A stretch of 64,000 nt of DNA, from positions 8,952 through 72,951 of the forward strand of contig JBBDSC010000226.1 of assembly GCA_040905145.1 (NCBI GenBank), in the 5' to 3' direction. The DNA comes from DATGMS01 sp040905145 (GTDB lineage: Bacteria; Bacteroidota; Bacteroidia; Cytophagales; Cyclobacteriaceae). Shown here in pieces: positions 44,205-53,043 of this stretch (position 1 is the stretch's first letter; each line of letters begins with the position of its first letter). The position numbers and the translations under genes were made by a program. The notes beneath the pieces were generated by a model, which saw nothing but the letters and a program-made list of their open reading frames with translations, searched no databases and was not told the DNA's origin.

Positions 44205-45737
44205 CTAAGAAATTGCTTTTCCCAATAGATTATGGGTGATTTTTTGAACCCGTGCATCAGGTCCGTGCGGGCGGTTATAGTGGGACCAAGGGAGCGTGTG
44301 GCCCGGTGGATTGCTTAGGCCCTGCGCCCAGAATATGGTGGAAGCATTAAATATGAAATTTTCCTTAGGTCCCGGATAGATGACAGATTGCCATTTAGAT
44401 GGATTATCCCCTCCCTGCCAGGCAATTCCTTCCGCAACTACTTCCATCCCGATTATTTCTGCTGCATCACCATGAAACTCCCATCCTATCAGGCCGGGGA
44501 TCTTATCGCCTTTTTTTATTCCGGTACCTTTAAAAATCCAATGCTCAGGCTTTACCACAATCCAATCTCCACCACCATTCACTGGTTGGATATTACGGAC
44601 ACCCATTAAAAAACCTTCATCTGGACCCCTCTCTGGAAAAGGGCCATGTTCTTTCTCCCTGTTCACAGCATAATCATTGGTAGCTCCATAAGGTCCTGCT
44701 CTGAAAATCCTTCCAAATGGGTTTCCGCTTTTGCTTTCCGAATAAGGAGAAACCCAGCAAAGGGAGTTCCCGGAAAAGAACAGCAGATTCACCCCTTGTT
44801 CCTTTAAAACCTCCACACTTCTGAACTGTCGGATATCCCAATACTCATCATGTCCAATACTTAAGAAGGCTTTTGCTTTCAGGCCTCTTTCAGGGGCCAC
44901 CATATCACTGTTGGAACAATAAGCTACGTCATACCCATGTTCTTCCAAAAAATAAGAAAAAGGGCGCTCAAAAGAGATAAACTCCCCGGAACCAAAAGAC
45001 AGGGGATCATTGACAATTCCCGTAAATTGAGCCTGCCTCCCATAGGGCCTGTCAAAGCTCACAGCGGCCCACGGACCCTGGACCCCTTTTGGATGGGTGT
45101 ACAAGGAATAATCATTGGGCCAGCGATTGTATGCCTGCCAGGTATTGTCCGAACACTGGAAAAGAACATCGACCGGACGCTCATCAGTGACAATGAAAAT
45201 AATATAACTCTCCCAATACGGTTCGTCTTGGCTCTGGGGAAGTGTCTGGAGTTTCCCTAAATAAACCCCGCTTAACCAATTTTCAGGAACAGTTAAGCTG
45301 GTAGATACTTCCCATTCACATTCATGGATATTCTTCTCTCCATGGGAAGGGGTAATTTGAGGCTTTCCCGGTAAAGGGCCTATACTGTGTACCAATCTCC
45401 CACCGGTACCGGAGTAAAATCCGGTCCTATAGATATCTATCTTATAGGATTGTGCTGGGGAAGTAGAAATCATCAAATCCAATTTATCTTCGGCCTGGAC
45501 GCTTTGTTTTGAACAATACCCTTCAATATAAGAGGTTCTGTACAGATCCTTATCAGGCCGTACCCGCGTAAGCTGCCAGTCTGTTGACCCCTTCTTTTTA
45601 TTTTCCAGTATAATCGGATTATCCTTACGGAACCCAGTTCCTCCAAAGGAGGGCACTGGACCGAGTGAAAGGGATAAACCGGTTCCTGCACCCAGTTTTA
45701 AGGCTTCCCGTCGGGTAATATGATATCGGTTTTTCAT
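44205..45737 (-). CDS. N,N-dimethylformamidase beta-subunit-like secreted protein
   Basis: 510 residues with a twin-arginine signal: ITRREALKLGAGTGLSLSLG. The body matches the large-subunit-like domain of N,N-dimethylformamidase proteins: a beta-rich first half (SYIEGYCSKQSVQAEDKLDLMISTS, YKIDIYRTGFYSGTGGRLV), then DVLFQCSDNTWQAYNRWPNDYSLY, SIGHDEYWDIRQFRSVE and LLFFSGNSLCW. Members outside true DMF degraders are abundant in Bacteroidota and Planctomycetes with unknown substrates, so amidase activity should not be assumed. It lies 75 bases after the PVC-type cytochrome gene on the same strand and may be cotranscribed. Confidence 0.75.
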   Translation of the reverse strand: MKNRYHITRREALKLGAGTGLSLSLGPVPSFGGTGFRKDNPIILENKKKGSTDWQLTRVRPDKDLYRTSYIEGYCSKQSVQAEDKLDLMISTSPAQSYKIDIYRTGFYSGTGGRLVHSIGPLPGKPQITPSHGEKNIHECEWEVSTSLTVPENWLSGVYLGKLQTLPQSQDEPYWESYIIFIVTDERPVDVLFQCSDNTWQAYNRWPNDYSLYTHPKGVQGPWAAVSFDRPYGRQAQFTGIVNDPLSFGSGEFISFERPFSYFLEEHGYDVAYCSNSDMVAPERGLKAKAFLSIGHDEYWDIRQFRSVEVLKEQGVNLLFFSGNSLCWVSPYSESKSGNPFGRIFRAGPYGATNDYAVNREKEHGPFPERGPDEGFLMGVRNIQPVNGGGDWIVVKPEHWIFKGTGIKKGDKIPGLIGWEFHGDAAEIIGMEVVAEGIAWQGGDNPSKWQSVIYPGPKENFIFNASTIFWAQGLSNPPGHTLPWSHYNRPHGPDARVQKITHNLLGKAIS

Positions 45738-45812
45738 TATTATTTTTCAATTTCAATAAATCCGTCCTCTCCATACGCAAGATTTGAGACCAATGTGAGC
45801 ATATCATCTAAA

Positions 45813-48800
45813 CTACTCCCGCTCTCTTGCTTCTATTAGCCGATCTATATCATAGGGAAGTGCTTCTAGAAATGCGATCAGATCTGCCATCTCAGCAACA
45901 CTTAGCTGCTGGTCAAGACCGGGGGGCATCATGGATACATGATCAGGCTCTATGCTGACAATATCTGTACGGGGGATCCGGATTCCGGGACCAGGCCCAA
46001 TGGTCAATATGATAGCATCAGACAGTTGCTCTGCGATAACTCCGGTATAGGTGTTGGTCTTGGTCTCCACTTGGTAAGTTTCATATTCCCGGGCAAAACT
46101 GGCATTAGGATACATGATTGCTTCTAGGATATCGTGCCTGGACCGGATTTCTCCTATATTGGTCAAATCAGGCCCGAACTCCCCCCCATCAGGACCAACA
46201 GAATGACAGGTGTAACAGGCAGATCTACCAAAGAAAATTTTACGACCTTCCCCTACATCTCCTTTGCAAGCTGTCCCTCCACCTCCTGAAGCTTTGTAAG
46301 CCGCTCGGCGTGTCTTTCCCGCAAGGTTTCCATCAGGGGCTCGGCAGAAATTTGTACAGATGAGGGAAAAGTACTGAACAATTTCTTTAGATCCTGTTCG
46401 GAAAGATTGTCCAAACCTTCTGTTTTGCTTTTCAGTGCCACGACCAGCGCTTCTCCTACTTCTTGGTTACTGTTGCCTTGAAAAGCATCGACAAGGCTTG
46501 GTAAAAGAAAAAGATCCGCAGTCGTAATATGACTGGCCAACTCCAGAAGCTGCTGATCATTTAGCTCAGCCCGGGCCAAGAGCCGCACGGCCAATTGTCT
46601 GACCGGAGATTCATGATCCGGACCTAGATGATCCAAAATCATGCGGAATTCAGACTCCGAAAGCAAAGGGCGGGACATCATCCGGGCACTCAGTGCTTTG
46701 AGACGGAAATCGGTTGCAACACTGGGATTTTTTATCAACTGATCCATCTCTTTTTCCAGGGCGGGTATATTGCGTGATTCGATCAGGCTGAGAACCTCTG
46801 ACTGGACTTCAGTTTCTCCCCCTTTTAAAAGTTGGCTCAATGGGTTAACCCATGCAGTGGGAAGTTCCTCAAGCGGGCTTCTACCGATCACTTCCATCAA
46901 CAACAGCTTTCTAGACATGGGAGTAGAGGATTTTCCCAACTCAGAGGCTATAAAGTGCTGCAAATCGGTGTCACTGCTAAAAGTAACCATTAGCTCCACC
47001 ACAGCAGGCATATCGCTATCGGTGAGGTTGAGAGCATCTAATCCTTTTTTCAGAAAATCCACGACCACCTCACTCCATTCAGGATGGTGTGAGGCCAACC
47101 AAATCCCCGTGTTGCGCAATTTAGCATTATTGCTAGCCAGGAATGGCTCAAGGTGATGTTTGTCCAATGGCGTCCCTTCCATTTGATCCAATGCGATGAC
47201 AGCAGCTCTCTTCACATTTACAGAAGAATGGTCCAAAGCTTTTAGAAGTGGGGCCGGACTGGCCATTGTAGTAAGGGCATGAATGATAGCATGTTCAACA
47301 AAGCGGTCATTGATATCTATGGAAGCACTCAACAATGCCTCAATAGAGCGCTGCTCCCCGATCTGTCCAAGCGCCGTCGCTGCCTGACGTCTAACGGAGG
47401 CTTGGTCATCTTGTACCATATCCATAAGCTGTTCCACTGCTCTCCTATCCTTCTCCAGTCCAGTGGCCCGGGCAGCAGCGGTACGGACCATAGGGCTTTT
47501 ATCCTGAAGTGCGGAACGAACAGCTTCCAAGGCTTTAGCAGTATTGATCCTGTATAGGGCAAAAACTGATGATGTACGCACTTCCTCATCTTCTGATGTC
47601 AGGCTACTTTTCAGTGCATCAACCGCAGGTTCCCCTACAGCAACCAAGGTCTCTACAGCCTTGTCCCTTACCACAAAACGCGGGTCGGACAAATGCTCAA
47701 CAAGTGCTTGTGGAGACATCCCCGAAAAATCCAAAGATAAACCTCTTGGATCCTTGGTGACTGAAGCCTCCTTTTTTCGTATACGGTAAATACCTCCCGG
47801 AACATCTGGTTTTGCTACACGGGAAAGTGGACAACCCTGAATAAACCATCCCCCAGTAACCAGGACAAGCAAACTGCCATCGGCATCCTGAAGGACATCC
47901 GTAGGATGGGAATCAGAACTTGTCGAGGTCATAAAAGGCTCACCCTCAGAACTAAAGGTAGCCCCTGATTCCTTGACAACATGCCTCATAATGCGTCCCG
48001 TATTAAACTCGGCACTAAAAAGATTTCCGGTAAATTCCGATCCGAACGCAGCATCCCTGTAACGCATCAAGCCCGCAGGAGATACCCGGGGGAATTTGGT
48101 CATTACGGGCATCAACTCCCCAGTCAGTTTCAGATTATCCTCTTGAATGACCTGATTCGGTTTGGGATAAACCCCGCCTTCTACCCAATGCATTAAGGCA
48201 TCCCGCTGCCCATCCTGGGGATCCATAAAATAAGTCATGGTGCCTATAGTCTCTCCGGAAGGCGTGAAAATCACTTCAATGGAGTTGTCAAAGCCTCCTC
48301 CGGCCATGGCCTCCAATCCGGTCCCGTCTGGACGACAACGCCAGATCCGGGCTCCCTTACCTTTGACAACATCCCCTTCTTTACGCTGTATTTCAAAACC
48401 TCGCCTGGCATCGGCCAGATATAACCAGCCATCAGGACCGATAAAAGGCCCGCTCAAGGTGGCTGCATTGGAATTTAAAGTCCATCCTGTTAGTATCACT
48501 TCCCTTTCATCTGCAATACCATCACCATTGGTATCTGTTAAACGTTCCAAGTTTGGTGGTGCAGCAATATATAAGCTCCCCTGGTAAAATTCGCCACCCA
48601 TAGGTAGGGGAATGCTATCGGCAAATATGGTGCTTTTATCAAAAACACCATCCCCGCTAAGATCCTCCAACAGGCGTATGTGGTAGGGCGGATTATTGAG
48701 CATGGCTTCTGTCCCCATAGTGTTGGGGCCGGTAGATTCAAACACGAAAAGTCGACCCCGGTCGTCAAAAGAAGCAAACATGGGAAAAGAAAGAAGTTCT

Positions 48801-48970
48801 GGAGGCGCTGCTTCCTCGATCGTAAATCCTGCTGGCACCTTTAGGCCTTCCACTTCTGCAGTAGGGGTGACTTTTTCGTTACAGCCGGTCAAAAGTAGAT
48901 TTAAAATGATATGAGTTATCGGAAGTATCTCCCATAAAAAGATCTTCCTAAATATTTGAGAATTTTTCAT
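45813..48970 (-). pseudogene. PVC-type heme-binding protein (propeller + HEAT + cytochrome c), frameshifted
   Basis: Starts at the ATG at 48970 with a lipoprotein signal ending in LLLTGC. Residues about 30-380 form a membrane-bound dehydrogenase-like propeller (PAGFTIEEAAPPELLSFPMFASFDDRGRL..., ADARRGFEIQRKEGDV), followed by about twelve HEAT repeats to residue 900. The frame ends in GQLAKEM at 46253. In the next frame the expected C-terminus continues without loss: GEGRKIFFGRSACYTCHSVG (heme c CYTCH), GPDLTNIGEIRSRHDILEAI, then VSMMPPGLDQQLS to 45813. One G appears to be missing at about 46261 (AAAGGAGATG where AAAGGGAGATG is expected). Without it the protein lacks its heme domain. Such proteins are thought to oxidise sugars. 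A shared upstream motif lies at 49044-49084. Confidence 0.8.
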
Positions 48971-49043
48971 CAAAGTTAATAGCAAGGTTATTCTTTAATT
49001 TAGAAAGGGTAATCAAATATACTTTTTTTGATTGGAGTTCCCT

Positions 49044-49084
49044 GTTACTTTTTTATGCATTCCTAATACTATCTTTCAAAAAAA
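49044..49084 (-). promoter_or_regulatory. shared regulatory motif upstream of the PVC-type protein gene (site 3 of 3)
   Basis: Minus strand GAAAGATAGTATTAGGAATG, then CATAAAAAAGTAAC, 74 bases before the ATG at 48970. It differs by one base in the first 20 from sites 1 and 2. Confidence 0.6.
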
Positions 49085-49256
49085 CTGTGAACAGAATTAC
49101 TGGCCTTTTGAGAAAAGAATTATTTCAATCCTAACCGTCCTGTGGGCCTCCTGTGCAGGAATTTTTGTGATAGATCCTGTTTATCAGTTGATTTGTTTCC
49201 ATACCCCCTACTGAGGGAAATTCATTCCAGGCATAAATATATAAACCTTACCCCAA

Positions 49257-49932
49257 ATGATCCACAGCATAATCAAATCACTTGTAGCAGGTGTATTGAT
49301 CCCTTTATCCTTTTCTTGTCATACCCGGTCATCTCAGCCGGAACTACCTCCGGAAGATTGGCCTGAAATCCCCCGGGAAGCAAAACCATGGACAAGATGG
49401 TGGTGGATGGGAAATGCAGTGGATGAAAAAAATATCGGCCAATTGTTGGAAACCTATCAAGTCTCCACTTGCTGAAGCAAGAACATCAATGAAGATAACA
49501 AAAAAGTTTCACGCAATGGACGCAAAGGTTAGGCGCAAAGGCCGCAAAAAATAAAATTAATTAGAAGTTATATAGTAGATGTGGGATTGGGAGGAGTGGA
49601 AATAGCTCCTATTTATGGTGCCAAAGGCTACGAGGACCGATACCTGGACTTCCTTTCGGAAGAATGGCTTAATATCCTTAAATATACTGTAGAAAAAGCA
49701 AAAAGCCTGGACATGGGCGTAGATCTTACCCAAGGTACAGGCTGGCCTTTTGGTGGGCCACAGGTCACAGAAGATGCGGCAGCTTCCCGGATCCTGATTC
49801 AGGAATACCAAATTTCAGATGGAAAGCCATTTAACCAAGCTATCGTATTCGAAAAGAGGAAAAATGGGGATTCAGATCCAGAATTGATGGCTCTAATGGC
49901 TTACGGAGCAAATGGGGAAAACAAAGAAATCA
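49257..49932 (+). pseudogene. GH106-like glycoside hydrolase gene, interrupted and 3'-truncated
   Basis: Starts with a lipoprotein signal (VAGVLIPLSFSC) and the GH106-type N-terminus PWTRWWWMGNAVDEKNIGQLLETYQ. It is then broken by a 120-base insert with an in-frame TGA, and resumes from about 49581 as GLGGVEIAPIYGAKGYEDRYLDFLSEEWLNILKYTVEKAKSLDMGVDLTQGTGWPFGGPQVTED. Coding similarity ends at about 49930, where a convergent polysaccharide lyase fragment begins. The full enzyme is about 1000 residues; only about 180 remain. The family (alpha-L-rhamnosidase-like) is judged from the RWWW and GTGWPFGG motifs. Confidence 0.7.
49461..49580. mobile_element. 120-base non-coding insertion within the glycoside hydrolase gene
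   Basis: Lies exactly between the codons for ETYQ and GLGG, which are adjacent apart from about two residues in the family. It contains a small hairpin CTTGC-TGAA-GCAAG at 49468-49481 and a stretch GTTTCACGCAATGGACGCAA...GGCGCAAAGGCCGCAAAAAA resembling the GCAAAG-type intergenic repeats of Bacteroidota. No transposase is encoded and no clear target duplication is seen. Confidence 0.55.
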
Positions 49933-50115
49933 CCCAACACCCAGCAGCCTCCAACTTAAATACACCTGTCCGTTTTCGGTATTTACAGCTACCAATCCGC
50001 GGTCCAGGTACTCCATAAGTCTGTTGATCTCCTGTGCTTCCGCTGCACAGGATAACATAAGGATCAAACCTATTAAAAACAGGTTAATTCTTTTCATTTG
50101 TTTCTTGCTTTTCAT
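49933..50115 (-). pseudogene. 5' fragment of a PL11-type rhamnogalacturonan lyase gene
   Basis: A signal peptide (INLFLIGLILMLSCAAEAQ) is followed by LMEYLDRGLVAVNTENGQVY and LSWRLLG. This is the characteristic N-terminus of family 11 rhamnogalacturonan lyases (MEYLDRG+VA+.......SWRLLG). The remaining roughly 570 residues are missing, because the sequence runs directly into the convergent GH106-like fragment at about 49932. Confidence 0.75.
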
Positions 50116-50221
50116 CTCTGAAGATTATTTTCAATGCTTTCTGATAATCCTTTTGTCACCGGTCATATTCGGAAAGCATAGCGGATTGGATCTATTGGAC
50201 CGGAAATGAAAAACTGAAATT

Positions 50222-53032
50222 CTATCTATTCAAATCCTTTACACGGATATTTCTAAACCATACTTCAGAACCATGTCCCAGGAAACCAATATGACCTTTT
50301 TCACGATATATCCCCGGATGTTCCAGACCGTCCATTGTGCCATTTTCCCGGGCATCAGTAAGATCCCCGTCCAGAATAACCTTTCCATTTAATACCACTT
50401 TAATCTTCGGCCCCTTTACTATCACTTCTTGGTAATTCCATTCGCCTACTGGTTTCAGGTGACCTCGTTCGGCGGGCAAGATACCGTAGGCAGATCCGTG
50501 ATACTGGTAAGGCTCAAGATCTTTATAGATAGAAGCTGTATTGTCCAGAATCTGCACTTCCATTCCTTCATAAGAAGCTCCTCCTTCCAATGGGGCCCGA
50601 ATACCCAATCCATTGTTGGCCCCTGGTGTAAGCCGGAATTCAAACCGGAAATCAAAATCACCAAACTCTTCTTTAGTAAATAAATTCCCTCCAGAACCTT
50701 CCTCAGGGCGCACCACCAAGTTCCCGTTTTCAATGATATAACCTTTGGTATTCCCTGTCCAGTGGTCCATTTGGCTTCCATTAAAAAGAACCTTAAAACC
50801 CTCTTCTTTTTCTTCAGCGCTTAATTCAAAGGGTTCAAAAGACACAAAGCCTTCGCCCGAAGGCATTTCATCCAAATGTTGCCGCATAAATTCTTTCTGA
50901 TACCCTGCTGAAGCCCCTTGGATCGCCTGTACTTGTTCTAATAGTTCCCGGACAATAGCACCATGGAATTCTTTGTTGGATAAGGCAATATTACTGACGG
51001 AATTGGCAGCCTCCTTTTGTAACTGGGAATCTCCCAAGAACTTACCGGCAAATACCAAAGCCGGGTAAGTGTTGATTTTTCCGATCTCCCCAAGAACCTG
51101 CCCTTTCTGTGAAGTTGTTTTTGCCGATTTCATGGACTTGCGCAACAATAATAGCTTTTGGGCTTCTGGATAGGTGGACTGGCTAATAACACGGATATAA
51201 CTGTTAAACGCCTGGTCAAAATGTCCTTCATTGTCCTTTTCCTGGAAAATCCTGTACAATTCATCGGCTACACCATGCTCAGACAAAGAGGATAGAGCAT
51301 CCAGAGCTACTTTCTGTGTCTGTCCCTCCCCGTTCCAGAAAGCAGTGGATAGGCTTTCCAAGGATTTTCTCCCACCTACACTTGCCAATATTTTATAGAA
51401 GTGAACTTTTTTATTGGATGGGACACTTTCCATTTGATTTAGCACCAAATCTACCGCTTCAGATTGTCCTTCAATCCCCGGCAAGACCGCAATAATTGCT
51501 TCTTGAATATTTATGGTTTCCTCATTTTTGGTGGAGTTTTTTAAAAGTGTAAATAATTCTGGAAGATTTTCATGGGATGTGACATTCTTTAGGGCCTCAA
51601 AAGCAGCCATTCGGACGATGGGATCGGAGCTTTCCAAATAAGGAGAAACCGTTTTCCAATGATGATGGGCACCCCGATGTGCCAACACGGCTATTAAAGC
51701 TGCTTGGGCATCAGCTGGCATGGATGGAACAGCCTCTGCTACTTTGTCGACTAGGCTATTCCCTGGAAGGATAAACAGGGCATGTTTAACAGCTTCCACT
51801 TCATCCTTACCCCCTTTTTCCATCTCAAACAGCAGATTGTCAAAAATCTGTTCGTCCCCCAGGTCTGCGGCAGCCGAAATAGCAGCAAGTCTGACCCTTC
51901 GATCATGGCTTTCTATTGCTTTTAAAATATGGGGTAAGGCTTCTTTGGCCCTGCTGTTGGCCAACATGTGAATGATTTCTACCTGTACTTCAGCATTGGA
52001 GCTTTTTAATTTTTTCAGCCATTTTGGTAGCATGGAATCAACATAACCGGAAGCTAAATTTAAAGCCATTACCCGGTATTCCTTATTGTCACTTTTTAAG
52101 GCGGCCATCAGGTCCCGGACACTTGCTTCCCCCTGAATGGTTACCCATAAATTCAATGCTGCCGAGCGGTATTGGATCTGATCATCCTGATCGGCATTTT
52201 TTATCAGGTATTTTGTTATCCTGGCTGCTTGCTTTTGGTTTCCATCCTTTATAAGGTTTCCTGCGTAAGTCAAATAGGCAGCAGTGGCTTCCGTCCCTTC
52301 GTAGGTAAACCCGGTTTTTTCTGCAGCTTTTTTCAAAACGGCCCCTGAAGCAGGATCTGCTATTTGGGCCAGGGCAAAAAGTGCTGCCTTTTGCAACATC
52401 CTGTCTTGGTCCTCCACCAAGGGAGTTATGGCCGCTATTGCCCCTTGATACTGACTTTTGCCCAATGCTTTTACCAATGGTATTCTACAATTTCCCTGCA
52501 CCTCATTTAAAGCCTCCAATAGAGCCTCATTGGCCTGGGGCGATTGAATATTGGACAAGGCACGCACAGCAGGGTCACAAAGTGCTTCATCATTCAAAAA
52601 GTCCTGCAGACAAAGGACAGCATCCTCCTTGCCTACCTTCTCCAGCTGGGCCATGATAAAGGCTTGGTTATTTCTATCATTTAAATTGACAAGCCCCTGA
52701 CAATAAGCCTTAACCCCTATTTCTCTCCAATCTTCCCTCCCATTTTGTGTGGCATAAAAAGAAAATCCGCCAATAGCGTATTCCAAACTTGAATTATCCC
52801 CCTCTCCAATAGGGGAAAGCATGCTGATCATGGCCACCAGTCCATTTTCGCCCATACTCCTGATTTCCTCCATGTAGGTCTTGAGTTGAAGGGAATCCTT
52901 AGCCGGAAGTTTTAACAATAGATCTGCTACCCGTGTATTCAAGGTTCGCGGATCATTCTGTTGTTGGGCCTTTGTCATGGTTCCCCAAGTAAAAAGGGAA
53001 AGGAGCGTAAGAAAAATTATTTTTTTCATCAT
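50222..53032 (-). CDS. HEAT-repeat protein with C-terminal DUF1080 (3-keto-disaccharide hydrolase-type) domain
   Basis: About 936 residues from the ATG at 53032, which opens a signal peptide (MMKKIIFLTLLSLFTWGTMTKAQ); an ATG at 53056 would overlap the upstream oxidoreductase gene. Residues about 40-720 are tandem HEAT repeats (ANEALLEALNEV, VRLAAISAAADLGDEQI, VRMAAFEALKNV), a scaffold for protein contacts. Residues about 745-936 are a DUF1080 concanavalin-like domain: GFKVLFNGSQMDHWTG, FDFRFEFRLTPGANNGLGIRAP, YEGMEVQILDN, YGSAYGI-like and VWFRNIRVKDL. DUF1080 proteins are linked to hydrolysis of 3-keto-glycosides. It directly follows a Gfo/Idh/MocA gene, fitting that pathway. Confidence 0.85.
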   Translation of the reverse strand: MMKKIIFLTLLSLFTWGTMTKAQQQNDPRTLNTRVADLLLKLPAKDSLQLKTYMEEIRSMGENGLVAMISMLSPIGEGDNSSLEYAIGGFSFYATQNGREDWREIGVKAYCQGLVNLNDRNNQAFIMAQLEKVGKEDAVLCLQDFLNDEALCDPAVRALSNIQSPQANEALLEALNEVQGNCRIPLVKALGKSQYQGAIAAITPLVEDQDRMLQKAALFALAQIADPASGAVLKKAAEKTGFTYEGTEATAAYLTYAGNLIKDGNQKQAARITKYLIKNADQDDQIQYRSAALNLWVTIQGEASVRDLMAALKSDNKEYRVMALNLASGYVDSMLPKWLKKLKSSNAEVQVEIIHMLANSRAKEALPHILKAIESHDRRVRLAAISAAADLGDEQIFDNLLFEMEKGGKDEVEAVKHALFILPGNSLVDKVAEAVPSMPADAQAALIAVLAHRGAHHHWKTVSPYLESSDPIVRMAAFEALKNVTSHENLPELFTLLKNSTKNEETINIQEAIIAVLPGIEGQSEAVDLVLNQMESVPSNKKVHFYKILASVGGRKSLESLSTAFWNGEGQTQKVALDALSSLSEHGVADELYRIFQEKDNEGHFDQAFNSYIRVISQSTYPEAQKLLLLRKSMKSAKTTSQKGQVLGEIGKINTYPALVFAGKFLGDSQLQKEAANSVSNIALSNKEFHGAIVRELLEQVQAIQGASAGYQKEFMRQHLDEMPSGEGFVSFEPFELSAEEKEEGFKVLFNGSQMDHWTGNTKGYIIENGNLVVRPEEGSGGNLFTKEEFGDFDFRFEFRLTPGANNGLGIRAPLEGGASYEGMEVQILDNTASIYKDLEPYQYHGSAYGILPAERGHLKPVGEWNYQEVIVKGPKIKVVLNGKVILDGDLTDARENGTMDGLEHPGIYREKGHIGFLGHGSEVWFRNIRVKDLNR

Positions 53033-53043
53033 ATCATCAAAAG

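Noticed and set aside
46253..48985. PVC-type protein as a complete 910-residue gene beginning at 48985
   Set aside because: The codon at 48985 is TTG; the ATG at 48970 gives the lipoprotein signal, and the heme domain lies in the shifted frame downstream, so the gene extends to 45813.
49557..49811. 84-codon minus-strand frame over the glycoside hydrolase fragment
   Set aside because: Antisense of a recognisable GH106-like coding stretch.
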